This document shows positions 22,701 through 28,367 of a stretch of 64,000 nt of DNA, in pieces (the stretch's first letter is position 1; each line of letters opens with the position of its first letter). Source of the stretch: Aurelia coerulea (Eukaryota > Cnidaria > Scyphozoa > Semaeostomeae > Ulmaridae); the NCBI GenBank assembly GCA_039566865.1, contig CM076949.1, forward strand, positions 6,043,501-6,107,500. Reading direction: 5' to 3'. The notes under the pieces are model-generated. The model saw nothing but the letters and a program-made list of their open reading frames with translations, did no database searches and was not told the DNA's origin. Both the position numbers and the translations under genes were made by a program.

Positions 22701-24007
22701 ATGTGGACACAATCTAGAAACAGAGAGGAACACGATCCTAGCAACAGAAATCAGCTAGGTTGGGTTGTAAGTAATCAAAGAAAACAGTGTCTTGTTTCTT
22801 GAAGATCCTGCGCATTCTTACTTGTTTTGCTTTTCTTGGGATCTCTTTTCATACCAGGCTGTCTCTCTAATTCACAGAAATTTCTGACCCAGAAGAAAAG
22901 GAGCTTTACATGACTGACATGTTTCAGCAACTTCCAAAGCCAAATAAACTGACAGCACAATATTTATTCCAACACCTCAAAAGGTTCGTATTTTTTAATC
23001 TTTATGCTTTTGCCTTTGCCCTTCTTATTTGTTGCCAGAGATCCTTAAATTTGTGAGCCTCTGACAGATTGAAAAAATTGAGAGAGGCAGATTTACCAGT
23101 GTGTGTAGAATTTCAGGGTGCATATGCAAGTCTAATACGAGCCTATTGTATCCGAGGATCTCGACACGTGCATGAATAGTGTAACTAGGAGAATAATAGC
23201 GTGGGCAGGCGCTTTCTTCGTCCTGTTATTGATTACCTCCACGTAGCTCCGTTCGTCCGGGGGGCTTATCACTCCGTAAAATCTCGCACGCCTTTGTAGA
23301 AACCTTTATGTTTTCAAGAAAAATTCCCGACAATTCTCATGCAGTCTATTGCTTTCAACGCTCTCGTACGGTCTTTTGACAGATGATGATAATGATTCAT
23401 GAAATAACATTTCAGTTAATACTAACTACATACGATTTCATGCGCCCCAGAAGAAGCATGAAAGCATGATACAAACTCGGGTTTTTTGCTAAATCTTGCA
23501 GTGAGCGTGCATTACATCACAAAAATGCTGTAAATTTTACTTGTCAATAAGTTTATAGGCTTCTGTAGTGGGTTTTGTCGAGTAAAAAAATTGTTCTTTT
23601 TTTGCATGCAATTGTAGTTTCAGAGAAAGTGCATATCGGTGAAGCAGTCTGTTTTGTCCAAACCAGTAAATCTTGTGATATCTTTTCAACGCAGGGTCAG
23701 CGCAAAGGAATCCATCAACAAAATGGGAATCAACAATCTATCAACGGTATTTGGTCCAACAGTTTTGCGACCGTCCGTACAAGAGACAGAGAAAGGACCG
23801 GACAGTTTGAGATCGGGAAGTACATTTGATATTGGTGCTCTTGATGTCATGTCACAAGTTAGTATCTTCAGATTTTTTCTTGGACTAAATTCGACTAAAA
23901 CCAGGTTACCAGAAGAAGACTTAGAACTATGGCAACGCCTTGATCATCAGAAAGCGGCTGAGATCCAAGAGAAGCTAATGGAAAATGCCGTGGAGTATTT
24001 GATTTGA
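1757..24007 (+). CDS. ABR: BCR/ABR-like RhoGEF-RhoGAP protein, 3' part of gene (22 exons)
   Basis: Seen: 22 exons (listed singly below) join in constant phase into 707 codons ending in TGA at 24005-24007; all introns are GT-AG except one GC-AG. In order the protein shows the last DH helices (LLYKPVDRMTQYSLIL), a PH domain (TLFLMNDVLICAKLK, later the YTLLIY strand), a C2 domain (GFLYIHVQSGKSF to DFEFDVEAASQLRLTCY) and a RhoGAP domain ([36 protein letters not shown]). This DH-PH-C2-GAP order occurs only in BCR and ABR. Known for the family: the DH-PH part activates Rho-type GTPases and the GAP part inactivates Rac/Cdc42 at the membrane and cytoskeleton. The GAP arginine finger (AGA at 20162-20164) and the later conserved Asn are present, so GAP activity is expected. 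Vertebrate BCR also has an N-terminal coiled coil and kinase region; whether this gene does cannot be seen, because the 5' exons lie before position 1. Confidence 0.96.
1940..1982 (+). CDS. ABR: ABR-like exon w2, DH domain
   Basis: 43 nt between TTCACAG and GTAAGT, reading EIKIHTLKDPIKLD plus one base. It aligns with the variable DH loop just before the LLYKPVDR helix, and its phase (GAC G|CT) fits the next exon exactly. Confidence 0.9.
2095..2695. mobile_element. fold-back element, family FB-C
   Basis: Two arms of roughly 100 bp in inverted orientation: GGTTCCAAAT...GGTGTAAAATT...GAATGGCTTCAACGAAAC on the left and its diverged complement at 2575-2690. The core matches 59150-59530 over about 380 bp, and a more diverged relative lies at 55325-55625. 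No ORF. It lies in the intron between exons w2 and w3. Confidence 0.75.
2773..2882. mobile_element. short MITE, family M-E, diverged copy
   Basis: Contains GGGATTTGCGATAACGCAAAAT...TTCACGTGATATC. Same family as 3506-3617 and 13238-13352, whose ends are inverted copies of CCATCTCAAATTAGATGTCA. Confidence 0.6.
2902..3166. mobile_element. MITE family M-A with an inserted FB-C-like fragment
   Basis: Starts GACATTTTAGCTATTCTGAAAAGAATC and ends GAATAGCTGAAAGGTC at about 3166. The body (TGTGCACACTAGTGATAGAAGCTCTGACGCC...) matches 12665-12840, 25323-25504 and 36410-36565. An extra stretch at about 3062-3140 resembles the FB-C arm (GGTTCCAAATCTTTAAAAAGG), so one element appears to have landed in or recombined with the other. 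Confidence 0.65.
3337..3389 (+). CDS. ABR: ABR-like exon w3, conserved DH helix
   Basis: 53 nt between TTATAG and GTAAGT, reading (A)LLYKPVDRMTQYSLILN. This is the most conserved helix of the DH domain in BCR and ABR (human LLYKPVDRVTRSTLVLH) and normally contacts the GTPase. Confidence 0.96.
3506..3617. mobile_element. short MITE, family M-E
   Basis: About 112 bp; ends CCATCTCAAATTAGATGTCACC and GGTGTCATCTAATTTGAGGCAG are inverted copies. Other copies at 2773-2882 and 13238-13352. Confidence 0.75.
3789..3968. mobile_element. fold-back family FB-D, left arm only
   Basis: Begins CCGGGTGTCCCAAAAATATG after TA, and matches the arm of the complete copy at 7721-8323 (GATTTGGTTGACTC...TTCCTCGATAGTTAACTTG). 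Similarity ends near 3968; no right arm was found. Confidence 0.7.
4504..4614 (+). CDS. ABR: ABR-like exon w4, end of DH domain
   Basis: 111 nt, 37 codons. It starts DLLKYTPEDHPDHELLSEA and ends QINVNRRDK, matching the last DH helix and the DH-PH junction of human BCR (DLLKHTPASHPDHPLLQDA). Acceptor TTTTAG, donor GTAAAG. Confidence 0.96.
4954..5005 (+). CDS. ABR: ABR-like exon w5, start of PH domain
   Basis: 52 nt reading KAPQRQLLKEGNVVELV plus one base; human BCR has HRQLLKDSFMVELVE here, the first PH strand. Flanked by TTTTCAG and GTAAGA. Confidence 0.95.
5516..6374. mobile_element. composite fold-back element, family FB-A with AGACGATTACGC ends
   Basis: The outer ends AGACAATACGCTAAAGATGGC and GCCATCTTTAGCGTGATCGTCT are inverted copies. 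The core 5640-6318 is a long fold-back (arms of about 300 bp, with CAATTCAAAGCGATTAGCGA and GCATTCCAGAAATTGTTTT) also found at 35239-35940, 48620-49210 and 54420-55035. The outer ends alone bound the 338-bp element 15242-15579. It occupies most of the intron before exon w6. Confidence 0.8.
6437..6509 (+). CDS. ABR: ABR-like exon w6, PH domain
   Basis: 73 nt reading (D)GERKARTLFLMNDVLICAK and then LKPA; human BCR has ARKLRHVFLFTDLLLCTKLKK. It begins 62 bp after the right end of the fold-back element 5516-6374, which occupies the preceding intron. Confidence 0.95.
7198..7294. repeat. (ATTAC)n microsatellite
   Basis: About 19 uninterrupted copies of the pentamer TTACA/ACATT. The long ITLHY-type reading frames here are artefacts of the repeat. 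Confidence 0.98.
7721..8323. mobile_element. fold-back element, family FB-D (CCGGGTGTCCC ends)
   Basis: 603 bp. The right end is AAATTTTTGGGACACCCGG followed by TA; the left end is CCGGATGTCTCAAATATATG. The arms, roughly 200 bp, are inverted copies (TTCCTCGATAGTTAACTTGAAC versus GTTCGAGTTAACTATCGAGGAA). No ORF. It lies just before exon w7. Confidence 0.85.
8423..8493 (+). CDS. ABR: ABR-like exon w7, PH domain
   Basis: 71 nt reading (K)DAYVYKWYVSLNDIQLKPF and then KESE. The KWYVSL strand corresponds to CKWYIPL of BCR/ABR. Acceptor TTCAAG, donor GTAAGT. The preceding intron holds fold-back 7721-8323, whose right end is about 100 bp upstream. Confidence 0.94.
8788..8930 (+). CDS. ABR: ABR-like exon w8, PH-domain insert
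   Basis: 143 nt; contains DCDKLRAVIANIRSEMRRD, corresponding to the ELDALKIKISQIKNDIQRE helix inserted in the BCR/ABR PH domain. It ends in GGSPFVR at a GTACGA donor. Phase agrees on both sides. Confidence 0.93.
9211..9508. repeat. 149-bp tandem duplication in an intron
   Basis: Two adjacent copies, 9211-9359 and 9360-9508, sharing TACCACACGAACATTTTGAA, ATTATTTATG and CAGTAGACAGAAGCACAGTG. Few differences, so the duplication is fairly recent. Confidence 0.85.
9694..9789 (+). CDS. ABR: ABR-like exon w9, PH-domain insert
   Basis: 32 codons; a basic, low-complexity start (PKMRKQDSST) and then RGLERLKKKMQEQ, matching KATERLKKKLSEQ of human BCR. Flanked by CTTATAG and GTAAGT. Confidence 0.95.
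9790..10738. other. intron, no further feature recognised
   Basis: Between exons w9 and w10. No repeat family from elsewhere in the window and no plausible exon was seen. Confidence 0.6.
10739..10801 (+). CDS. ABR: ABR-like exon w10, PH domain, GC donor
   Basis: 21 codons, ERLLQLIAPSIPLNIYHKSG and then K, aligned with ESLLLLMSPSMAFRVHSRNGK of BCR. The 5' splice site is AAG|GCAAGT at 10802, a GC-AG intron: extending to any GT donor would break the match to the next exon, which starts TYTLLIY (human SYTFLIS). Confidence 0.93.
10950..11530. mobile_element. diverged fold-back related to 18146-18731
   Basis: Contains TGTAGACTGATTGC at the left and GCGATAACTGGGACTATTTCGTGAGTCTA at the right, with the GGGACTTATGGACTATC phrase inverted between them. 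Boundaries are approximate. Confidence 0.4.
11917..11992 (+). CDS. ABR: ABR-like exon w11, last PH strand and helix
   Basis: 76 nt, TYTLLIYNDDDKILWKEAIA and then PRIKR. The Trp in ILWKEAI is the invariant tryptophan of the C-terminal PH helix (human AEWRENI). Acceptor TTTACAG, donor GTAAGT. Confidence 0.95.
12467..12540 (+). CDS. ABR: ABR-like exon w12, PH-C2 linker
   Basis: 74 nt, (M)ISRKQGFVHLSHMEIQQAL and then EISHR; human BCR has RSFSLTSVELQML here. Similarity is weaker than in the neighbours, but length and phase fit on both sides. Acceptor CTGACAG, donor GTATGT. Confidence 0.88.
12665..12840 (-). mobile_element. MITE family M-A, complete copy
   Basis: 176 bp; ends GACCTTTTAGCTATTCT and AGAATAGCTAAAAGGTC are perfect inverted 17-mers. 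The body is the reverse of 25323-25504. The left flank is TA (right flank CA), compatible with a Tc1/mariner-type TA target. Confidence 0.85.
13238..13352 (-). mobile_element. short MITE, family M-E
   Basis: GTCTGTCTCAAATTAGATCT at the left, AGACATCTAATTTGAGATGG-type sequence at the right, with CGCGATCAACACC...TTTTGCGTGGTCGC between. Inverted relative to 3506-3617. Confidence 0.7.
13521..13605 (+). CDS. ABR: ABR-like exon w13, PH-C2 linker
   Basis: 85 nt, VQRLGQRFGAAIMPSPFIVD and then TRRLSKDE, aligned with VKLQTVHSIPLTINKEDDE of BCR just before the C2 domain. Acceptor AATTTTAG, donor GTATGA. Confidence 0.88.
13911..14615. mobile_element. fold-back element holding a nested hAT MITE
   Basis: The left arm 13911-14020 (AGCCTAAAACAGGGCGGCAA, then TATGGCCTATGAGCCTCGTAACAAAAGGGAGACTTTCT) recurs inverted at 14505-14615. 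The hAT MITE 14174-14338 sits between the arms. It fills most of the intron before exon w14. Confidence 0.85.
14174..14338. mobile_element. hAT-type MITE with 8-bp target-site duplication
   Basis: Termini CAGTG...CAGTGGCGGACACT and AGTGTCCGCCACTG; flanked exactly by CTTTTCAT at 14166-14173 and 14339-14346. CAGTGGCGG ends and an 8-bp duplication are hallmarks of the hAT superfamily. No transposase. The 5' end carries an extra CAGTGA. Confidence 0.9.
14674..14742 (+). CDS. ABR: ABR-like exon w14, first C2 strand
   Basis: 69 nt, (D)ADGLSGFLYIHVQSGKSFS and then KTA. GFLYIHVQSGKSF matches GFLNVIVHSATGF, strand 1 of the C2 domain. The preceding intron holds the fold-back 13911-14615, which ends about 60 bp upstream. 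Confidence 0.95.
15242..15579. mobile_element. MITE with AGACGATTACGC ends
   Basis: 338 bp. The 51-bp ends (AGACGATTACGCTAAAGATG... and ...CATAATCGTCT) are inverted copies with few mismatches, and they match the outer ends of the composite element 5516-6374. No ORF. Confidence 0.85.
15763..16135 (+). mobile_element. tRNA-derived SINE-like unit, two tandem copies
   Basis: The second copy has GGTTCGATCCC at about 16007, a consensus polymerase III B box, followed by CCACCACTTTGAGCGTCATG and ending CGCAACTTCACCTTCAC. A partial first copy ends in the same way at about 15930. An inverted copy at 50205-50345 has GGTTTGATCCC. The structure suggests a tRNA-derived SINE; no clear A box was found. Confidence 0.65.
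15824..15859. repeat. (GATTGGT)n short tandem repeat
   Basis: Five copies of the heptamer GATTGGT, within the partial first SINE unit. Confidence 0.9.
16183..16277 (+). CDS. ABR: ABR-like exon w15, C2 domain
   Basis: 95 nt, (E)NYCLLEADSYGHFFRKGKT ... EPQWDE. It matches [20 protein letters not shown]...AEPNWNEE of human BCR, including the PxW turn typical of C2 domains. Confidence 0.96.
16649..17040. repeat. dispersed 390-bp repeat with cloverleaf-like 5' end, copy 1
   Basis: Closely matches 56151-56540. The first part has nested inverted repeats: ATACTAAC.GGTT with AACC.GGTTAGTAT, CAGGAAAATATAAAGCCC (16680) with its perfect complement ending at 16766, and inside these CAGACCGAG...GAGGTCTG. 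The remainder (CTCACAGGCCTAAATCAGTT, GACAAAAACGCGTCC) is unstructured. No ORF. Confidence 0.85.
17213..17317 (+). CDS. ABR: ABR-like exon w16, C2 domain
   Basis: 35 codons, DFEFDVEAASQLRLTCYNNR ... ELSGKVTID. It matches [20 protein letters not shown]...LMGKGQVQLD. The loop between the two C2 strands is shorter than in human BCR. Confidence 0.96.
17678..17856 (+). CDS. ABR: ABR-like exon w17, end of C2 and lead into RhoGAP
   Basis: 179 nt, second-longest exon. It begins LGKENLADCRSHAFTVVLDK, corresponding to the last C2 strands (VIAMNGIEVKLSVKF), and ends KVFKASIASVT, corresponding to GVFGVKIAVVTKRERSKVP at the start of the GAP module. Acceptor ATTGCAG, donor CG|GTAAGT. Confidence 0.95.
17857..18145. 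other. intron, no feature recognised
   Basis: Start of the intron between exons w17 and w18, before fold-back 18146-18731. Nothing recognisable. Confidence 0.5.
18146..18731. mobile_element. fold-back element, CGTTTTTGTAGACTGAT ends
   Basis: GTTTTTGTAGACTGAT at 18148 and ATCAGTCTACCGTTTTT near 18731 are inverted, as are phrases with AATCGCTATT / AATAGCGAT. A diverged relative lies at 10950-11530. No ORF. Confidence 0.6.
18823..18884 (+). CDS. ABR: ABR-like exon w18, start of RhoGAP
   Basis: 62 nt, (R)REKFDIPLVVISCIKEIEKR, matching RERSKVPYIVRQCVEEIERRG, the first RhoGAP helix. Acceptor CCTGTAG, donor GTAAGT. Confidence 0.96.
18970..19322. mobile_element. MITE with perfect 20-bp ends (TAAAGGGGCTGGATAAGAAA)
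   Basis: 353 bp between TAAAGGGGCTGGATAAGAAA and its exact complement ending at 19322. No ORF. The element 37110-37401 has a related end (TAAAAGGGCTGTACAA). Confidence 0.9.
19323..20138. other. intron; LINE/SINE-type 3' end fragment at about 19725-19840
   Basis: The phrase GGGGTAGTCACGCCATTTTGCTCC...ATTGTAAGAATTTTATCTGGATAT recurs in related form at 5340-5440, 45340-45378, 46525-46605 and 50875-50995, so it is probably the 3' tail of a retroelement family. The rest of the interval shows nothing recognisable. Confidence 0.5.
20139..20216 (+). CDS. ABR: ABR-like exon w19, RhoGAP arginine-finger exon
   Basis: 78 nt, (G)[19 protein letters not shown] and then [14 protein letters not shown] is the RhoGAP signature; the Arg codon AGA at 20162-20164 is the catalytic arginine finger. 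Acceptor TTCCAG, donor GTGAGT. Confidence 0.97.
20239..20619. mobile_element. MITE with TGGCTGCGGTC ends
   Basis: TGGCTGCGGTCGCACTA at the left and TAGTGTGACCGCAGCCA at the right are inverted with one mismatch; 381 bp, no ORF. It begins 22 bp after the donor of exon w19. Confidence 0.85.
20941..20995. ncRNA. 55-nt perfect hairpin in an intron, possible small-RNA precursor
   Basis: TACCATCCATAGTGAAGA at 20941-20958 pairs perfectly with 20978-20995 around a 19-nt loop. Both arms would lie in intron 19 of the ABR-like transcript. The length and stem suit a cnidarian-type pre-miRNA or a tiny MITE. Expression is unknown, so the ncRNA label is tentative. Confidence 0.3.
21438..21572 (+). CDS. ABR: ABR-like exon w20, RhoGAP core
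   Basis: 135 nt; contains [20 protein letters not shown] and then [23 protein letters not shown] is the second GAP motif, with the conserved Lys and Arg that hold the GTPase switch regions. Human BCR: [23 protein letters not shown]. Confidence 0.97.
21861..22842. repeat. 293-bp direct duplication in an intron
   Basis: 21861-22152 and 22548-22842 are nearly identical (GAACAAGACTGCCCTGGAGT, ATAGTACTCCATGTGGACAC, GAAGATCCTGCGCATTCTTA). The 395 bp between them begin AGGGCTGGAAAAAGTGCGCG. The second copy ends 35 bp before exon w21. Confidence 0.9.
22878..22983 (+). CDS. ABR: ABR-like exon w21, RhoGAP helices
   Basis: 106 nt, (Q)ISDPEEKELYMTDMFQQLP ... TAQYLFQHLK. It matches LSDPVAKESCMLNLLLSLP...TFLFLLDHLKRV. 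Donor GTTCGT is weak, but the phase (AG|G) is exact. Confidence 0.95.
22984..23694. other. last intron of the ABR-like gene, nothing recognised
   Basis: No repeat shared with the rest of the window and no plausible extra exon. Confidence 0.5.
23695..24007 (+). CDS. ABR: ABR-like exon w22, end of RhoGAP, C-terminus and stop
   Basis: 313 nt, the terminal coding exon. It opens (R)[19 protein letters not shown] and then GPTVLRPS, the third GAP motif with the conserved Asn, continues with DVMSQVSIFRFFL, then a charged tail and TGA at 24005. The tail ends EYLI, whereas human BCR and ABR end STEV or STDV, a class I PDZ ligand; a hydrophobic-x-hydrophobic end would at best be a class II ligand (inference). 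Confidence 0.96.
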
Positions 24008-25322
24008 TTGAAATGTAAACAGAAACGTGAAATATTAATGTTCAATTTGTTTGAAGATTTCAAGAATTATTTCATCTTATTCAAGTAACTTACAGAGTTT
24101 CTTACGAATAGCGAATCATGGAAAATAGCGAAAGGTCGTGTCGAGGATCGAGTACTCAATTCAAGAGCCGGGCCCATTCAGAACACATGCAGTGACAAAC
24201 AGGAATTTGGGGGCATTCTGGCACCTGCAGAGTTGATTACTTGCCACCTGCAGATTTGATTACAGGTTTGTTGTATCGCATATAATCGAAATAGAATAAC
24301 ATGAACTGACAGAGAAGTCATTCCGAACATACAGCAGAACCATTTATAGGAGCTTTGTCGACATGTTGACAATGGATACATTATACAGTAAATCGCAAAC
24401 AATCGCAATGGAATATTTTCAATATACTGAGACGTCATGTTTATTATGTAGCAGTACTCTTTGGGGATTCCGGTTTACACATAGAAAGAAGATCCTAGAC
24501 TGGGTTTGTCCATTAGCCCATTAGCCTGGAGCAATATTGAAGAGGTATTCGATTAACGTAATTGACTTTAAACTTTCTGCTGTCAAATGTGGGACACAGC
24601 ATGATCAGTGCGACTTGGTGCATCTATTTTATTCAGCTAACATTCAGAATAGAAGTCAGTAGCGAGTCACATGTAGAATGCGGGGAGGGGAGAGCTGATA
24701 ATCCACAGAAAGAAAGAACAGAATGTTGGTATTTCAAGTAGGTAGTTGCATCATTTCTTGAACAGTTTTCAGGGCCTAAAGAAGTCTCTAACTGGTACTT
24801 TGAAAACGATCAATTGCTATCTGAATTGAAGGATATTTCTGCTATCTATCCAAGCGTTCTTTGTTTTGGGATCAAACATTGTGATTCAGTTGAGATCATT
24901 GATTTGCAATGTAATCCAAACGGTTTCCCCTTTCCAGGTTTTTACCATTTTCATTGGATCGTTGCTTAACGTCTTGTGAACATGTGAAAGAAATTTATGA
25001 ACATTGCCACATGAAGTTAAATGAACACAAAGCTACATACTTCTCCTAATTCTAGCATCAACCCTCGTGTCATTAGTCTAGCGCCGAGCCTCATTAATGT
25101 ACGTGATCACGAGAGCACCATTCCCAGGCACAAAATATAATTACACATTAGTTGCTGCTGGCACAAAATACTGTTATACATAACGTCCTTCGGAAGGGAC
25201 GTCAAACCAGTGGTCCCGTGCCCACGCGGCATGCATAGTGGGCCTAAATTCGCTAGAAATGGCTAGAAATCTTTCCATATTACGTGAATAACGTAATAAA
25301 TGAACGAATAAATGAATGAATG
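24008..25322. other. 3' flank / UTR of the ABR-like gene
   Basis: No AATAAA occurs within the first few hundred bases after the stop codon. AATAAA hexamers at 25295 and 25307 are the nearest clear candidates for polyadenylation on the + strand, which would give a 1.3-kb 3' UTR (inference). A CGTCCTTCGGAAGGGACG hairpin at about 25183-25202 followed by GGTCCCGTGCCC looks like a retroelement tail. Confidence 0.4.
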
Positions 25323-25504
25323 GACCTTATAGCTATTCTGAAAAGAATCAAAATCGAACGATGTTTTGCTACATTTTGTAGAATTTTCGAATGTGCACAC
25401 TAGATAGTGATAGAAGCTCTGACGCCACTCGATCGAACCTCGCATATGAAAATTTATGAAAATAACACTCGATCCAGGCTCTTTTTTAGAATAGCTAAAA
25501 GGTC
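25323..25504 (+). mobile_element. MITE family M-A, complete copy
   Basis: 182 bp; GACCTTATAGCTATTCTGAAAAGAATC at the left and TTAGAATAGCTAAAAGGTC at the right. The body carries CACTCGATCGAACCTCGC and CTCGATCCAGGCTC. Other copies: 2902-3166, 12665-12840, 36410-36565. Confidence 0.85.
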
Positions 25505-26151
25505 TGTTGCAGGCATCTTTACTGTACTCAATGTGCTTTGATTGAAGGCACAGTTTTCCAAGTCATTTCATCACAGGCACAGTATTTCTCATGAGACCTG
25601 TCTAGCGCATACACATTTCGGCTTGAGGCTTATTTCTGTGTGGTAAAAATATATACATTGTAAGATTTTCGTAGCAACATTAGCCATAAAGGATAGCTTG
25701 GTAAATATGGGCAACTCTCCCCAGTAGAAATAGAGCAGACAGCAGACAGAACGATATATTTCAACAAATTTCAGTTTGGTTATTTGATATATAGTATTTG
25801 ATTCAGTTTTGTAAATAATCTTCCTTCCAACGTACTGTGTTATTTTCGTTGATTAGCAAATTCAGGTATATAACAAAGGAGAGGCCAATAAACTCTTATC
25901 CATTGGAGGTCTACAGAAAGTAGATAGAACCTATTAGTATTAATTTGAAGGCAGAAACACCGCAATACGACAAAAAATAACAGCAAATGAGACGATCGAT
26001 GCTGGTGTCGTGGCCTTTGCTTTTTCAAATAATTCTATTAGTATTAGTTATGAAAAATACTGCTTCATTTTTTACATTAATTTCAAGAAAGGAAACGCCC
26101 AGAGTAGTTAATGTTCAAATATCCAAATGTTCACAGATTTAGAAGTTTAAA
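25505..26151. other. intergenic, nothing recognised
   Basis: Between MITE M-A and the nested fold-back at 26152. AT-rich; no ORF with similarity. Confidence 0.5.
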
Positions 26152-27710
26152 CCGGGTTTCCCAAAAAAATACTCCCGTTTAGAAATTCACTAAAATTCAA
26201 TTATGAAACCTAGAGTGGTGTCGCCAATTATGCCCATGTCGTCGCGAAGTTCTGAGTTAGATCCAAAAAGAGCAATTAATGAAAAAACGAAATACCCAGA
26301 TTATATCACCAACTAATGGAGAAAAAGATCACAGAGTATTGATTTTTTACATAAACTCTTTATACTGATTTTAGAAGATTTTAAAGAAGGCAGTAAAAAC
26401 GTCGTTTTCTTCTGGCGTCGCCCATTATGGCCGCAGGAGAAACAATAAACACTACTCTCCGGTAAAAAATTTTAATAAGAAAAACTGCTTTAATTACTGT
26501 TCTTTGTTTAACATTTGGTACTTTAAACCCAAAAACATCAATAAGAATTAACCTAAACTTCGAATTTTGGCAATTGAAATACATGCTTCGAGTGGTTCTA
26601 AATCCTGCCTTATCGCTTGTGCATGGATGGATGAATTTTGGCATAGTTTCTAAAATGAAAATAGACTTAATATAATGCTGCATTTTTTGGGTCTCGATGA
26701 TTTTTCAAGTCAGTAAGTAAGATTTTAACCCAAATTAGTGTTTCTTTTAATAGATGTTGCATTTTGATATTTTGAAGTGATTGGAAACTCCTCTGGTAAA
26801 CTGATGGGCATAATGGGCGACGAAAATAGCAATTAGCAGCACTCAGATTTTATAACCTTAAATCTGAATCAGAAGTCAATTTGCTTTGGTTTCATTGTAG
26901 ATTCCCTCTCAAGAGACAGGACTTTTGAAAAATCAAAGCATATTTGACAAATTTCAAACCGCAAGGTGCCGAGCGAACGAAAAAGAAAGAAGGAATGTAA
27001 ATAGAATCATGAAATTTGCAATACTTGAAAGAATCAATTAGAGACATGCACAAACCATCTCGTCGGGTTTCAATGCAAGTGAACTGAAACTTCAGTGAAG
27101 GTAAAATCATGATAAAACAGATGTCAGCGAAGATTTTCCGCGCAATTGCAATTTTATTACTAGTCGTCAGTCTCCTGAAATTCAATTTCTCTTGTTAGCT
27201 GGCCATAATGGGCGACTGGCCATAATGGGCGATGCTACTCTATCATAACATTTCCTTTTTTATCTCTTTTGTCAATGATCCAACTATGTTTAAAGATGAT
27301 AAAATATCAGTTTTCTTTGCTTAAAGGGTATGAAGTGACGCGTTGAAAGACCTCTATTCTGAGCAAAACGTTTTTTTAGCAACATTGTAAATCTTGCCTC
27401 ATGATATTGAAATTGTCCGTTATTCTTCAAATCTAACACGATGGTTTGCTTGTCTTTCCAGCATTTTTGACCAAACCAGCTGCTCAATATACAAAAAAAT
27501 TAATCTGGTAACAATCAGTGCTTTTTTGGATCATGCTTCAAAGCCGGGCAGCCCTAAATAGCGCTAGATTTGCTAATTTTCGAACCAATCATAAGATCAG
27601 CTATGCTTCGGAAAATAATTTGAATTTTGATCTCCTTGCCAAAAAAAGAAATCTGGAGATCGGCCATGTAATCAAATTTTGGTGACTTTTCAAACAGGAG
27701 TCCTTTCTAA
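26152..27710. mobile_element. fold-back element, family FB-F (CCGGGTTTCCC end), interrupted
   Basis: Left end CCGGGTTTCCCAAAAAAATACTCCCGTTTAGAAATTCAC; right end GTGACTTTTCAAACAGGAGTCCTTTCT. Inner phrases (GGAGATCGGCCATGTAATCAAATTTTGGTGAC) are the complement of those at 63110-63200, so this is the family of 63110-63652. It is enlarged by the nested element 26211-27242. Confidence 0.75.
26211..27242. mobile_element. nested element with TAGAGT...TCGCCCATTATGGCC ends
   Basis: 1032 bp. Left TAGAGTGGTGTCGCCAATTATGCCCA; right TGGCCATAATGGGCGATGCTACTCTA, its diverged complement. The terminal motif CATAATGGGCGA recurs internally at about 26411-26424 (inverted), 26808-26822 and 27201-27215. The longest inner frames (under 100 codons) show no transposase motif. 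Confidence 0.75.
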
Positions 27711-28367
27711 AAAGAACTTTATTATGAAAAAGCCAAGCCTGTTGACGTATCTCACAAGGAGGCTACCGCAGTGAAGACTTCTAGATTGGTGCCACTAGAA
27801 ATAGAAATATTTATAAACTTACTGTGGTTTTATATCAAGTTTTCACAACTCTTGCTAGTTTCACAACATATAATTAGCTGTAATTTAGCTACATCATTTG
27901 TAAGTCTGCTCCTAAATGGAATGTTTTGGGCCATTTTCAGGCATTTTGCAAGCTCAAAGTTCTCGAAAAGGCGCTTGACCTATAATTCCAGTGCTCATAA
28001 AATGCGAGAAGAATTACAAAAACTACTTCAATCTCTCGGCTGTGACACAGAATTCGATTTATTCCAATAAGTTTTCAAAAGTGGGAACTTTTCTCTGGCT
28101 CACCGGTAAATTACCCGAAAGAAAAATCACAAACTCCTTAAAACGAAACCACAGCACTTACATACACAATAAAGAATAATGGTCCTAAGTTAGGGCCCAG
28201 GGGCATTCCTGCTAAAATATCTCCCCAATTAGAACACTGTCCGTTCAGAACAGTGGAACGGCCATGGCAAAATGCGAACGCAAAGCTCAGCTTCTAGTCA
28301 ACCTCCACATGCTAGCCTTCTTTGTCTAAAACATTGTTTTCGTCTGTCCGTAAGAGGAGAAAGCGTA
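27711..28367. other. intergenic, nothing recognised
   Basis: Between two fold-back elements. A 99-codon frame (27771-28070) has no recognisable motif. Confidence 0.5.
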
